Positions 27,244 to 35,051 of a stretch of DNA of 64,000 nt are shown here, in pieces. The stretch lies in contig JAQTZA010000011.1 of NCBI GenBank assembly GCA_028687995.1, positions 1-64,000 on the forward strand, in the 5' to 3' direction. The stretch's first letter is position 1; every line of letters starts with the position of its first letter. Made by a program: the position numbers and the translations under genes. This stretch comes from Bacteroidales bacterium (GTDB lineage Bacteria > Bacteroidota > Bacteroidia > Bacteroidales > UBA7332). Below the pieces are notes generated by a model. The model was not told the DNA's origin, ran no database searches, and was given only the letters and a program-made list of their open reading frames with translations.

Positions 27244-28380
27244 TTATTTTTTATAATCTAACTCATCAACACATAAAACCCTATAATCAAAATTGAAATT
27301 TTTAGTTGGACAATTATCAATTTTAGGCATAGCATGAATGATTTTGTTAACCTCCTTTTCGAATGATGGAGATAATTTGGGCGTAATTGAATCTATTTCC
27401 ACGATATTAGATTCATTGATCTTTAAAGATAAATTAAAGCTAAAAGTATCCGAACAATCCTTAACATAAAGGGTAAAACCAGCATCAAAATATTCAATAA
27501 TATCAGTAGTATCTTTCAGATTTATCTGTTTGTCTGAATATTTGTTAGCGTTTTGCATTGCTCTGAGTAAATTATTTTCCTTTATAAGTTGGCCTGGTTC
27601 TAAATGGAATGCTTCAGTAATTATAATTTTTTCAGGTTCAAGCATAAGATAAGTAAAGACATCTGTTAAAATGTTCTGTTTTAAACCATCCTGAAAATGA
27701 TAAGTCCCTTTTATAAAAAGACCATTTCGATAGTTGAGTTCGCAAAAAATTTCCGGTATTTCTTTTGTAATCGATTTATTTGATTTTTCGTAAAAAAATT
27801 TTCGATATTCCATTACTGTCCATTTACCATTTTTTAAACCATTTTCTAACTTCCCTTTCAATATGTATTTTATAGAATTGTCGTCATATATTTCTGTTGA
27901 ATAAGATGAAAATTGAGGATTTAAGTAATAAATAAAAGAATATTTACCTGTCTCCTTTTTAAGTATACTTTTCCCCCTTTTATCAAAATACTTTGTCAGT
28001 TTTTCCTTGTTATCATCATAACAAACTTCTTTAAAAATCTGACCATTTTCAAAGAATTCTGTCCAGGTTCCTACCCTGTTATTTTTACTATATTCTGACC
28101 TTAACCGAATGGATCGATTTGGATAATAATAAATAAATTCACCCTCTTTAAGCCCGTTTAAATATTTTCCAGTCATCTCAATGCTTCCATCATAAAAGTG
28201 ATCAGTGACAAGACTATCAAAAGTCATTTTTTGTGAATCAAATCTTGATATCCTAAAATATTTCCCATATTTGAAAGAAGTAACTTCCCATTTTGAATTA
28301 TAAAAAACAGAGTCATAATTCTGAGAGTTTGCAATTTGATAAATGCTAAAAAGGAAGAATGTTAAAATTAGATTTTTCAT
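27244..28380 (-). CDS. Secreted MORN/YwqK-like repeat protein
   Basis: 378 residues with a signal peptide (MKNLILTFFLFSIYQIANSQ). The middle has MORN-like repeats (YDGSIEMTGKYLNGLKEGEFIYYYPNR, GTWTEFFENGQIFKE, GKLENGLKNGKWTVMEY), the pattern used in YwqK-type proteins and in the TonB-tailed protein at 23297. The C-terminal 120 residues form a separate domain that recalls the TonB-fold partner domain but lacks the YPGG motif. The DNA is very AT-rich. Function unknown. Confidence 0.75.
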   Translation of the reverse strand: MKNLILTFFLFSIYQIANSQNYDSVFYNSKWEVTSFKYGKYFRISRFDSQKMTFDSLVTDHFYDGSIEMTGKYLNGLKEGEFIYYYPNRSIRLRSEYSKNNRVGTWTEFFENGQIFKEVCYDDNKEKLTKYFDKRGKSILKKETGKYSFIYYLNPQFSSYSTEIYDDNSIKYILKGKLENGLKNGKWTVMEYRKFFYEKSNKSITKEIPEIFCELNYRNGLFIKGTYHFQDGLKQNILTDVFTYLMLEPEKIIITEAFHLEPGQLIKENNLLRAMQNANKYSDKQINLKDTTDIIEYFDAGFTLYVKDCSDTFSFNLSLKINESNIVEIDSITPKLSPSFEKEVNKIIHAMPKIDNCPTKNFNFDYRVLCVDELDYKK

Positions 28381-28459
28381 TTATATTACTTGGTTGTAAA
28401 TCTGGTATTTATTATAATTTCGTTTTATTGAAGATCTTACTTTTTGTTATTCCCTTGAA

Positions 28460-28484
28460 AATTCCCCCCCGTCGGGGCGGAATT
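28460..28484. repeat. GC-core hairpin
   Basis: AATTCC (28460-28465) pairs with GGAATT (28479-28484), with a CCCCGTCGGGG core between. It sits 80-100 bases upstream of the YwqK-like gene and next to direct repeat A of the transposon region. Confidence 0.7.
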
Positions 28485-28499
28485 ATATTCCATCCCTCA

Positions 28500-28691
28500 G
28501 TTGACCCTACCCTCTTCCAAAGCCGGTCGTTCTGCGTCCCGCATTTACGGGACAGTTTATATTTAAAGCCCCTGCATTTGTTTGCAAATGACCCATCCCG
28601 AATGGAGTTTTGCTTTTAGCACTGATGCCGATAGCTATCGGTACGAGGACGCTACACCAAACAACCCACTACGGTTTATTGCACACTACGG
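28500..28691. repeat. Transposon-flanking direct repeat, copy A
   Basis: About 190 bases repeated at 29560-29763 in the same orientation. Both contain TTGACC(C/A)TA, an inverted GTCCCG...CGGGAC hairpin, TTGTTTGCAAATGACCCATCCCG, and the palindrome CCGATAGCTATCGG followed by GACGCTACACCAAACAACCC. Copy A lacks one arm of a second hairpin. The end of the tnpA gene lies inside it. Confidence 0.85.
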
Positions 28692-29137
28692 CGAACAGAG
28701 GAATCATTAAATTTTTGAAAACCAAATTTTTCTATCAACTCATTAAGCTCCTCTTCCCATGTTTTTTTAGCATGATGACTCTCTTGATTTTTAATGTAGT
28801 TTCGTACTTTATCCACCAAAGACTCCGAAACAGAAACAGCAAAATACTCATCCTGCCATTCAAATTTTTCTTTCAACAATGACTCTTTGTTTATCCAATG
28901 CGATGACTCTCCTTTTATTAATTGCATGATTTGTCTTAAAGTCTGGTCATCACCCAGCGATACCAAACAATGACAATGATCTTTATGTCCATTTACAAAA
29001 TCAATAAATATACATTTCTTTTTGGCATTCTCCCTAATATGTTTCCACATGGCTTTTCTTAACTCCGGTGTTTCCAAATATGGATACCTGTTTTTTGTGG
29101 ACCATACAAAATGAATGTAAACTTTGATAAATGGCAT
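28676..29137 (-). mobile_element. tnpA: IS200/IS605-type (Y1, HUH) transposase TnpA
   Basis: 153 residues from the ATG at 29137 (MPFIKVYIHFVWSTKNR); an upstream TTG start is possible. The HUH pair is in HKDHCHCLVS near residue 52, and the single catalytic Tyr lies in RNYIKNQ near 112. These enzymes move single-stranded DNA by recognising subterminal hairpins, or in the REP-associated form act on palindromic repeats. There is no TnpB partner. It lies between two direct repeats rich in palindromes, and further hairpins follow at 29160-29216 and 29437-29456. The gene appears intact. Confidence 0.88.
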
Positions 29138-29159
29138 ATTCTTAAATTTCAATTTATAC

Positions 29160-29500
29160 TAATTCGGCTAAAGCCTTTTGACTTCTATTATTCAAATGAA
29201 TGGGCTAAAGCCCAATCCAATTCATATTCTTGAATTTTTACTATTAAATAGCAAAGAGCCCATTCAAACCCATTGATTTTTAAATAGATAATTTGAATTG
29301 TCTTATACTTTGAATTGTCTTATACTTTGAATTGCCTCATGTTTTTATTTGCCTCCAGCTTTGTATCTTTTAATTGTCTCCTGCATTTGAATGGCCTCTA
29401 ATTTTGAATTGCCTCTGAATTGCCTCTGAATTGCCTCCAGCTTCAGCTGGAGGACAACAAATATATCAATTCCTTTTATTGGCTTTAGCCAAATCATTAT
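29160..29500. repeat. Hairpins and degenerate TTGAATTGCCTC repeats beside tnpA
   Basis: GGCTAAAGCC (about 29165) and GGGCTAAAGCCC (about 29203) are short palindromes just upstream of tnpA, and TTGGCTTTAGCCAA recurs near 29479. Between them, 29300-29440 is a run of about nine diverged copies of a 11-22 base unit built on TTGAATTGCCTC/TTGTCTTAT. It ends in a CCTCCAGC/GCTGGAGG hairpin at 29437-29456. This and copy B account for most of the 780-base gap; no gene is seen. Confidence 0.75.
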
Positions 29501-29559
29501 TTCTCAACAAATCAATAAATTAAATTTTCCTTTCCTATTTACCATTATTTATTTGCCCC

Positions 29560-29763
29560 AGTTGACCATAGCCTCTTCCAAAGCAGGTCATTCTGCCTCC
29601 CGCTTTTACGGGACGTCGTTTTTTTTCTGAATGCTTCTGCTTTTGTTTGCAAATGACCCATCCCGAAAAGCGGGAGCAGGCTTTGCTTTTAGCACTGATA
29701 CCGATAGCTATCGGTACGAGGACGCTACACCAAACAACCCGTTACGATTTATTGTAGGCTACG
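29560..29763. repeat. Transposon-flanking direct repeat, copy B
   Basis: About 200 bases matching 28500-28691. It retains the full second hairpin CCCGAAAAGCGGG missing from copy A, and the perfect palindrome TACCGATAGCTATCGGTA. The two copies lie about 870 bases apart on either side of tnpA. Confidence 0.85.
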
Positions 29764-29928
29764 CTGGGGCTTATACTTATGGTAAATTATATTTACGTGT
29801 GTTATTAGTTTACCGCTGACAGTCGGTCGATTCCTTGCTTTTTTACAACAAAAGTAGAGAAATCAACCTTGCTTCTCAAATTTATTTCACTGTGCAAACC
29901 TAAGAGCGTGTGTTAGACGCTGTTTTTT

Positions 29929-30621
29929 TCAAAATCCAAAAGTCAATATTCTCTGTTTAAATTTTCCATTCACAATAATCCATAAAACCTCGTAACCACC
30001 AGCTCCGTCGCTATTAGAAGCGGAAATATAAATTGTATTAGTTTTTGTGTCAATATTGACTTTTGTGTAATCTAAGTTTGGTTCGAACAAATTGTCAATC
30101 GGTAGATTTATTTTTTCTTTTCCATAGGTTAGAGTGAATTGTCCATATTTATTTTTAGGAATATATCCGTCTGTCCCCCATATTTCCTTTCCATTTATTT
30201 TTTCCAAATAGCTCATTTCGTTTTTTGAAGCGTCACCTTTATGATATTGCAATTTGTTGTTTTGGGAATTGAATTTGGTCTTGGTCGCAAATAGTTTTAT
30301 TGAGTCTTTTTTAAAAACAACTGTTGAATCAGTTATTCTGCTGTAAGGTACGTTGTCAAATTCTTCAATGAACTTTATTCTGGAATTGTGAACATAACCA
30401 CTTTTTTCATGTCTAATAAAATCATAGTCAGTTGGCCTCCATTCACCTTCGGCTTCCAAGCAATATACGATTTGTCCATTAGTCAAAGTATCAATGACTT
30501 TACTATTGACATTTGGTGATTTCCTGACGTTCACAAAGCCGTCTTTGTCTGAAATAATTCCAAACTGTCCAAATGTAGTTTGGCTGTAAAAACAGATTAA
30601 AAAGAATAAAAATTTTCTCAT
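29929..30621 (-). CDS. Secreted SH3-domain protein of unknown function
   Basis: 230 residues with a signal peptide (MRKFLFFLICFYSQTTFGQ). Residues 22-90 form a bacterial SH3-like domain (DKDGFVNVRKSPNVNSKVIDTLTNGQIVYCLE), often involved in binding cell-wall peptides. The remainder is beta-rich and ends without a sorting domain. The gene lies within a unit bounded on the minus strand by GTTAGGTGCC (22 bases before the ATG) and GCGTCTAAC (after the stop), which are near-complementary, as in integron cassettes. Confidence 0.8.
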   Translation of the reverse strand: MRKFLFFLICFYSQTTFGQFGIISDKDGFVNVRKSPNVNSKVIDTLTNGQIVYCLEAEGEWRPTDYDFIRHEKSGYVHNSRIKFIEEFDNVPYSRITDSTVVFKKDSIKLFATKTKFNSQNNKLQYHKGDASKNEMSYLEKINGKEIWGTDGYIPKNKYGQFTLTYGKEKINLPIDNLFEPNLDYTKVNIDTKTNTIYISASNSDGAGGYEVLWIIVNGKFKQRILTFGF

Positions 30622-30651
30622 AATATCTATTTCTTGTTTTTTTTCTAAAAT

Positions 30652-30789
30652 GGCACCTAACGTTTTGGCGCTTGGCGAAGAAGCGGATTTCGAAGCACTA
30701 AACTGTCTGCCAGCACTGAACTTGATACGAAGCTCAAAACTTCATTTAAGCACTGAACCCGCCTTTTTGCCAAAAGCCTGTTATATGCA
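30652..30789 (-). other. attC-like palindromic site between two genes
   Basis: Read on the minus strand: GCATATAACAGG, TTTTGGCAAAAAGGCGGG at one end, and CGCCAAGCGCCAAAAC then GTTAGGTGCC at the other. Outer and inner arms are imperfectly complementary over about 40 bases, leaving a roughly 60-base centre. The outer boxes fit integron cores RYYYAAC and GTTRRRY (GTTAGGT exactly; ATATAAC partly). The stop codon of the HEPN/Toprim gene falls in the first box. No integrase is in the window, so the integron interpretation is inference. Confidence 0.5.
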
Positions 30790-31956
30790 GTTTTTATATA
30801 TTTCATCAAGTAGTTTCGTCAGTTTAGTAAAGTCATAATTGTCGTTCGCATTTTTTACGCTTTTGAATTCTCTTACGTAATCGTCCTTATTTTCAAGTGA
30901 GCCTTGATAAGCGTCAAATTCTTTGCTGTAATTTGTCCACCTGATTTTGGGTTTAGATTTTGACAAGTCTAAAAAACATTCTATCGCTACTGCCTTACCA
31001 TTTATATTTTCACTTGTTTCTCCTGTTGGTCCTACCGTTAAAAAATTAGTGAATTCCTCAAGTTCAGGAAGTTTCATAATTTTCATCTGTCTAGGCAAAT
31101 TAAGATTGTTAGTCTTGTTAAATTTATCCACTCCTTCTAGGTCATTGTCAAATAGAACAAGTGTTTTGTTTTGAATTCTTATGCTTGTCAAGCCCTGACA
31201 AAACCGATATAAATTTCCTGTGCCTGTGAATGGATAATTATCTTCCATATCAACGAAGGTAAAGAAGTCCAGAATGTCAGGTTTTAGAAGTTCCAAAGAC
31301 TTTTTAATAATAAAAGTGTCTGAACTACCTTCAGTTACAATTAGAAATTTATCAGTTTCCTCAACTCCTACAAAAATTTCTTTTTCGTTTGTCCAGCCTC
31401 CATCAATTACATCTTGAGTTCGCCACTCCAAATTCATTTCTAAGTTGTGAGGGTTTTCAATGAGAAGTCGAAGTGTAAAAAGAGGATCAAGGTTTTCAAA
31501 ATATGCACCTATATCTTTATCTTTAATATCAATATGTTCTTTTAAGTCTTTGAAAGTTTCGTTTAGGAAAATGTTCTCAATAACATATTCGCCTAAATCA
31601 TAATCACCGTCTTCTTTCTTGTTTTTATAGTCTGCAATATTAATTTTTGAAAAAATTGCAAGCATCGTTTCAAAACTAATTTCAGGTAGTTCTAAATAGT
31701 CAGGATAATTGTCGTTATGGTCTTGGAAATGGGTAATTAAAGTTTTTAGTGAGTAACCTAATAATTCAAGTCTGTTTTTTACCCTACCCAAAGAAGTCGA
31801 ATAGCCTGGTTTCAAAATAACTTCATCGTCAGCATAGTAATAAGGTATATCTTTTTTGTCTGATGGCAGAAATAGTTTCGAATAGTCCCTGAAACCAAAG
31901 TTTTTGCCCCAGTCAAGTTCTAATTCTCCTACTCCTAATGATATATATGAACCCAT
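30781..31956 (-). CDS. HEPN/Toprim-associated protein, candidate defence gene
   Basis: 391 residues. The N-terminus (MGSYISLGVGELELDWGKNF, then PYYYADDE) matches the HEPN/Toprim-associated N-terminal domain. A Toprim-like nucleotidyl-transfer/nuclease fold follows: acidic EGSSDTFIIKKSLE near residue 210, FVDMED near 236 and LFDNDLEG near 268 as the DxD strand. Toprim proteins with such partners are often predicted to act against phages. It is transcribed alone, with bases GTTATATGC 24 nucleotides before the ATG and GCATATAAC overlapping its stop. Predicted activity is not tested. Confidence 0.78.
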   Translation of the reverse strand: MGSYISLGVGELELDWGKNFGFRDYSKLFLPSDKKDIPYYYADDEVILKPGYSTSLGRVKNRLELLGYSLKTLITHFQDHNDNYPDYLELPEISFETMLAIFSKINIADYKNKKEDGDYDLGEYVIENIFLNETFKDLKEHIDIKDKDIGAYFENLDPLFTLRLLIENPHNLEMNLEWRTQDVIDGGWTNEKEIFVGVEETDKFLIVTEGSSDTFIIKKSLELLKPDILDFFTFVDMEDNYPFTGTGNLYRFCQGLTSIRIQNKTLVLFDNDLEGVDKFNKTNNLNLPRQMKIMKLPELEEFTNFLTVGPTGETSENINGKAVAIECFLDLSKSKPKIRWTNYSKEFDAYQGSLENKDDYVREFKSVKNANDNYDFTKLTKLLDEIYKNCI

Positions 31957-31979
31957 TGATTTTCGTCTGTGTTAAAATT

Positions 31980-32082
31980 GCATATAACATCTGTGTATAC
32001 GCCACTCAAGTTGTGTATGCGCCATAGCATGGCGCATATATCAGCCTTATGAAAAAGTAAATTATCTGAAATTCAGATAATT
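31980..32082. repeat. Cluster of palindromes upstream of the HEPN/Toprim gene
   Basis: GCATATAACA at 31980-31989 is the start box of the cassette-like unit. A perfect hairpin with arms TATGCGCCAT and ATGGCGCATA round AGC occupies 32016-32038; half of it, ATGGCGCATA, recurs at 32106-32115. A second perfect 23-base palindrome (arms AATTATCTGAA and TTCAGATAATT) lies at 32060-32082. No gene is seen in 31957-32226. Confidence 0.8.
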
Positions 32083-32329
32083 ACAGTTTATTGGTTTGAT
32101 ACGTTTATGGCGCATATCCATTTTGTTAATTTATTGTTAATTTTAAAAATCCAATTTATCTAATGGAATTTTAATTTGATCAAATCCTTTGTCTGTAATA
32201 TGCCTATATAATTAAGGTGCAAATTTCTAGAAGAATATACACTCTGCAAAACCCCTCAATTCCTCATCCCACAAATATACATACTTCACTTTATATTTTG
32301 AGTATTGGCGAATGGAAAAAGTAAACGAA

Positions 32330-32695
32330 ACTGTAAATTTTGGAGTAACTGCGCATTTTATCGGCGAAATAACGTTGTAGATAGGTGCAGCAGCGCAATG
32401 CAACGGAAGGGGATCGATGCACAAAACTACACTTAGGTAGTATAATGGTGTTATTACACAGCGTAAAACTCGCGTAACAGAGAACATTTTTCGAGTAACG
32501 TTGTACAATATAGCTCCAAGGTTATACATAACTGGAGTAACGTTATACATAACTGGAGTAACGTTATACATAACTAGAGTAACGTTGTACATAACTGGAG
32601 TAACGTTGTACATAACTGGAGTAACGTTGTACATTATTACTCCAATGTTATACATAACTGGAGTAACGTTGTGCATTGTTACTCCAGTAATGTTA
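32330..32695. repeat. 21-bp minisatellite (TAACGTTRTACATAACTGGAG)
   Basis: The core 32500-32695 holds about nine copies of a 21-base unit; older, diverged copies continue to about 32330. Because 21 is a multiple of three, frames stay open on both strands, reading VTLYITG on plus and VTPVMYN on minus. Neither has a convincing start context or a plausible non-repeat domain, so it is treated as non-coding. It fills the gap between the cassette-like region and the LuxR gene. Confidence 0.85.
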
Positions 32696-32771
32696 TCTGT
32701 TTTCTGAAAAATGGACAGTAACGAGGGAATACTAAACAGCGTAAATGGAAGAATGAGAAGTGATTTGAGCG

Positions 32772-33494
32772 TCAGATAACGCCCAAATCGTGCAGATACA
32801 TGGAGGCAAATATGATTTCGCGCACGCCTATTTTTTGCGACACCCTGCGGTTGTGGTTACTCACCGTGTTTTTCGCGATGAAGAGTTTGTCGGCAATCTC
32901 TTGGCTGTTGTAGCCCTTGCGGCAGTAGCTGGCAACCTCCAGCTCGCGCGGACAGAAGTAGCAATCTTTCTCTTTGAGCATAAATTTACGGGTGCGCTGT
33001 TGCGTAATATAGACCGATCTATGCGGTTCTGCTGTGTTGGCACCGGCTACGGGATAGAGCCACAGCGCCACCAAATCGGTATGCTCGAGCACCATAAACT
33101 TCAGCAATACCCGCTGATAGATTTCGTGGATGTTGCGCAAGCGACATTCGAAGGAGAGTGCATACTCTTTCAGCTCCTCGGTAGGCAATTTCTCCAGAAA
33201 ATGAAACGCCCGCACACACGCATCGCCGAAGTGCTCCCTATCGGGTGGTGCCACAAACAAACGAAATTCTGCCGCAGATAGCCGTTAAGAATGAAGCTGT
33301 CGGAAGTCGGATGAACCCACATGCAGAAAGTGATATTGACCGCGACCGGGGTAGAAAAGCGCCAGGGTGAGGTTGGAGGCCAAAGCGATTTGTGTCAACT
33401 GCGTCAGATGAAGAGTATCCACCTCCTCTTTTGGATGGGAAAAGGCTGGATGGGCGGTGCTGAATCGCTCGAAAAGGTGTTGAATTCGCTTCAT
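32772..33494 (-). pseudogene. LuxR-type regulator interrupted by two compensating frameshifts
   Basis: The N-terminal frame runs from 33494 to a TAA at 33285. The C-terminal part ends at 32772 and contains a clear LuxR helix-turn-helix (CPRELEVASYCRKGYNSQEI, then IAKNTVSNHNRRVSQKI). Between them, a different frame from about 33315 to 33243 reads SDSFILNGYLRQNFVCLWHHP, far more protein-like than either flanking frame. One extra base in a GGG run and one missing base in a CCC-G run would restore a single 240-residue protein. Either the gene is dead or the sequence has two errors. It is divergent from the gene at 33735. Confidence 0.75.
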
Positions 33495-33734
33495 ATCATG
33501 CGCTGATGTGGTGTTTTTAATAATTGCCTCTAAAGTATACCAAATAATTACAACGCAAAGTATGAAACAACATAAATTATATCAAATCGTGCAAAATTAA
33601 CGACTTATCGCTATTGACAACCTATTTCAATGTTACTAATTTTACACCGAGTAAATCGACTACTCGATGGGTCGCCACTCTTCATCCGATTTTTTATCAA
33701 TTAATTATACTATAACTACTTAAACCTTTTATTC

Positions 33735-34442
33735 ATGGCAATTACATCAAGAATTCCCCGTACGATTGACCTTTTCGATTCGTACATTTCCACCACATCG
33801 GCCTACCTTTTGGCAGGCACTCCGACCAATAATGGCACTCGTCTTGGTTTTTCAGAAAGTGAAATTAGTGGTTGGAATGATATTAACGAAAAGTGGACAC
33901 CAGTCTATAATAAGTACAAAGACAAAAAGACTGGACGGACTACAGCGGTGAAAGATCAGCTGTTGATTTTCATCGACGAAGCGATTGAATATGACCGAAC
34001 ATACAACCTGTTGGATCGTATCGCTGTATCGCTCAATGTGACGGTCAACGACCTCGAAACATTCAACATCAAGAAAGGATTGTTGGAGAAAACCACGCGC
34101 ACTATTCCTACCACAGCCATCAAAGAGTCGGTGCAGCCGATACTAATTCCGTTTGGTGGAGGCACTGTGACGGTGAAATGCTACAGCTCGACCAGTCCAA
34201 GGGCGTCAATCTTTGGTGATGCCGACTCGGTGCAATACCTCTACAGCGTTGATACTCCCGTGCCGGAATCAGCTAATACTCCGGGGCTTATTCAGGGACT
34301 TTCTACCCGCGCCACCTTCGATCTGCACCTCGGTACGCAAAATGGTGGCAAACGAGTTTACATCTTCCTCCGCTGGTACAACACCAAACACCCCGAACTG
34401 GCGGGTCCGTGGAGCGATATGCAAAGCACTTTCTTGCTGTAG
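33735..34442 (+). CDS. Conserved-looking protein of unknown function
   Basis: 235 residues, no signal peptide or membrane segment. An N-terminal helical part (about 1-120, rich in charged residues, TYNLLDRIAVSLNVTVNDLETFNIKKGLLE) is followed by a beta-sandwich (about 125-235, VTVKCYSSTSP, VYIFLRWYN). GC content is higher than in the flanking accessory genes. It is divergently arranged with the broken LuxR-type regulator, which may have controlled it. I do not recognise a named family. Confidence 0.7.
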   Translation: MAITSRIPRTIDLFDSYISTTSAYLLAGTPTNNGTRLGFSESEISGWNDINEKWTPVYNKYKDKKTGRTTAVKDQLLIFIDEAIEYDRTYNLLDRIAVSLNVTVNDLETFNIKKGLLEKTTRTIPTTAIKESVQPILIPFGGGTVTVKCYSSTSPRASIFGDADSVQYLYSVDTPVPESANTPGLIQGLSTRATFDLHLGTQNGGKRVYIFLRWYNTKHPELAGPWSDMQSTFLL

Positions 34443-34483
34443 AGAAACGACTCGCGACCATCCGACCACACCACACTGCGCAA

Positions 34484-34526
34484 CAACGGCTGCCTTCATT
34501 ACATGGAGACAGCCGTTGGTTGTTTT
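34484..34526 (+). terminator. Terminator after the unknown gene at 33735
   Basis: CAACGGCTG (34484-34492) pairs perfectly with CAGCCGTTG (34510-34518) round a 17-base loop, followed by GTTGTTTTAG. It lies 42 bases after the stop. Confidence 0.65.
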
Positions 34527-34739
34527 AGGGTTGAATCGCCTTCAATTGTAGGGTGAGCGCCTCTCATTATTTGCTGCTTGAAAAATAAATTTGGCAAAGA
34601 GGAGCATTCTCCTGACATTCAAATCATTCTGATTTCGAAAGATCGTTAGTACCTAAGATCGAGATAAGATTTTATTTGCAATTTGAATAACTGCTCAGAA
34701 ATAAGGTAAAAAGGTTTAATTTAGACTCATTACCACAAC

Positions 34740-34784
34740 TACTAAGGTTGAAAAAAGGTAGCCAATAAGGTCTTAACCTTAGTA
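34740..34784. repeat. 10-bp inverted repeat in a gene-free stretch
   Basis: TACTAAGGTT (34740-34749) and AACCTTAGTA (34775-34784) are exact complements. Related fragments (AAGGTTTAA, CTAAGGTTG, TCAACCTTATC) recur nearby. The whole 34443-35015 gap has no recognisable gene; it holds the terminator, this repeat and one hairpin of the GGGAGGG family. Confidence 0.65.
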
Positions 34785-34808
34785 ACCTGAATTCGGGATA
34801 AGAAATGC

Positions 34809-34844
34809 ACCACTCCTCCCCATTTGGGGAGGCTGGGAGGGGTC
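34809..34844. repeat. Single hairpin of the GGGAGGG family
   Basis: CCACTCCTCCCC and GGGGAGGCTGGGAGGGG form a 5-bp perfect plus longer imperfect stem. It is a lone module of the family that occurs as pairs at 8602, 37427, 38100 and 40014. Confidence 0.75.
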
Positions 34845-35010
34845 AGAATGACAAATAAATGAATAATTTCGTTATCCCGACTCAGATTAGTAGAAAAACG
34901 ACATATACACACCTCAACCTTATCACCTTATTGATACGTTGAGTTTAGCCATTTATTGCTCTCTTATCCCAAACTTAGGCTATCAAAACCACAAAACGAG
35001 ATTATTTGAT

Positions 35011-35019
35011 TATTTTTGC
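35011..35019 (+). promoter_or_regulatory. -7 element TATTTTTGC of the cyclophilin gene
   Basis: TATTTTTGC lies 33 bases before the preferred ATG at 35052 and 6 bases before another ATG at 35025; a start at 35052 leaves a more normal leader. Confidence 0.6.
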
Positions 35020-35051
35020 GATTCATGAATCAAACAAAACTATCCCCTGAT

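Noticed and set aside
28359-28882. Plus-strand frames near the transposase
   Set aside because: They run through the direct repeat and opposite tnpA; no recognisable protein.
32501-32707. Plus-strand frame of VTLYITG repeats
   Set aside because: Produced by a 21-base minisatellite that keeps several frames open; no start signal or non-repeat domain.
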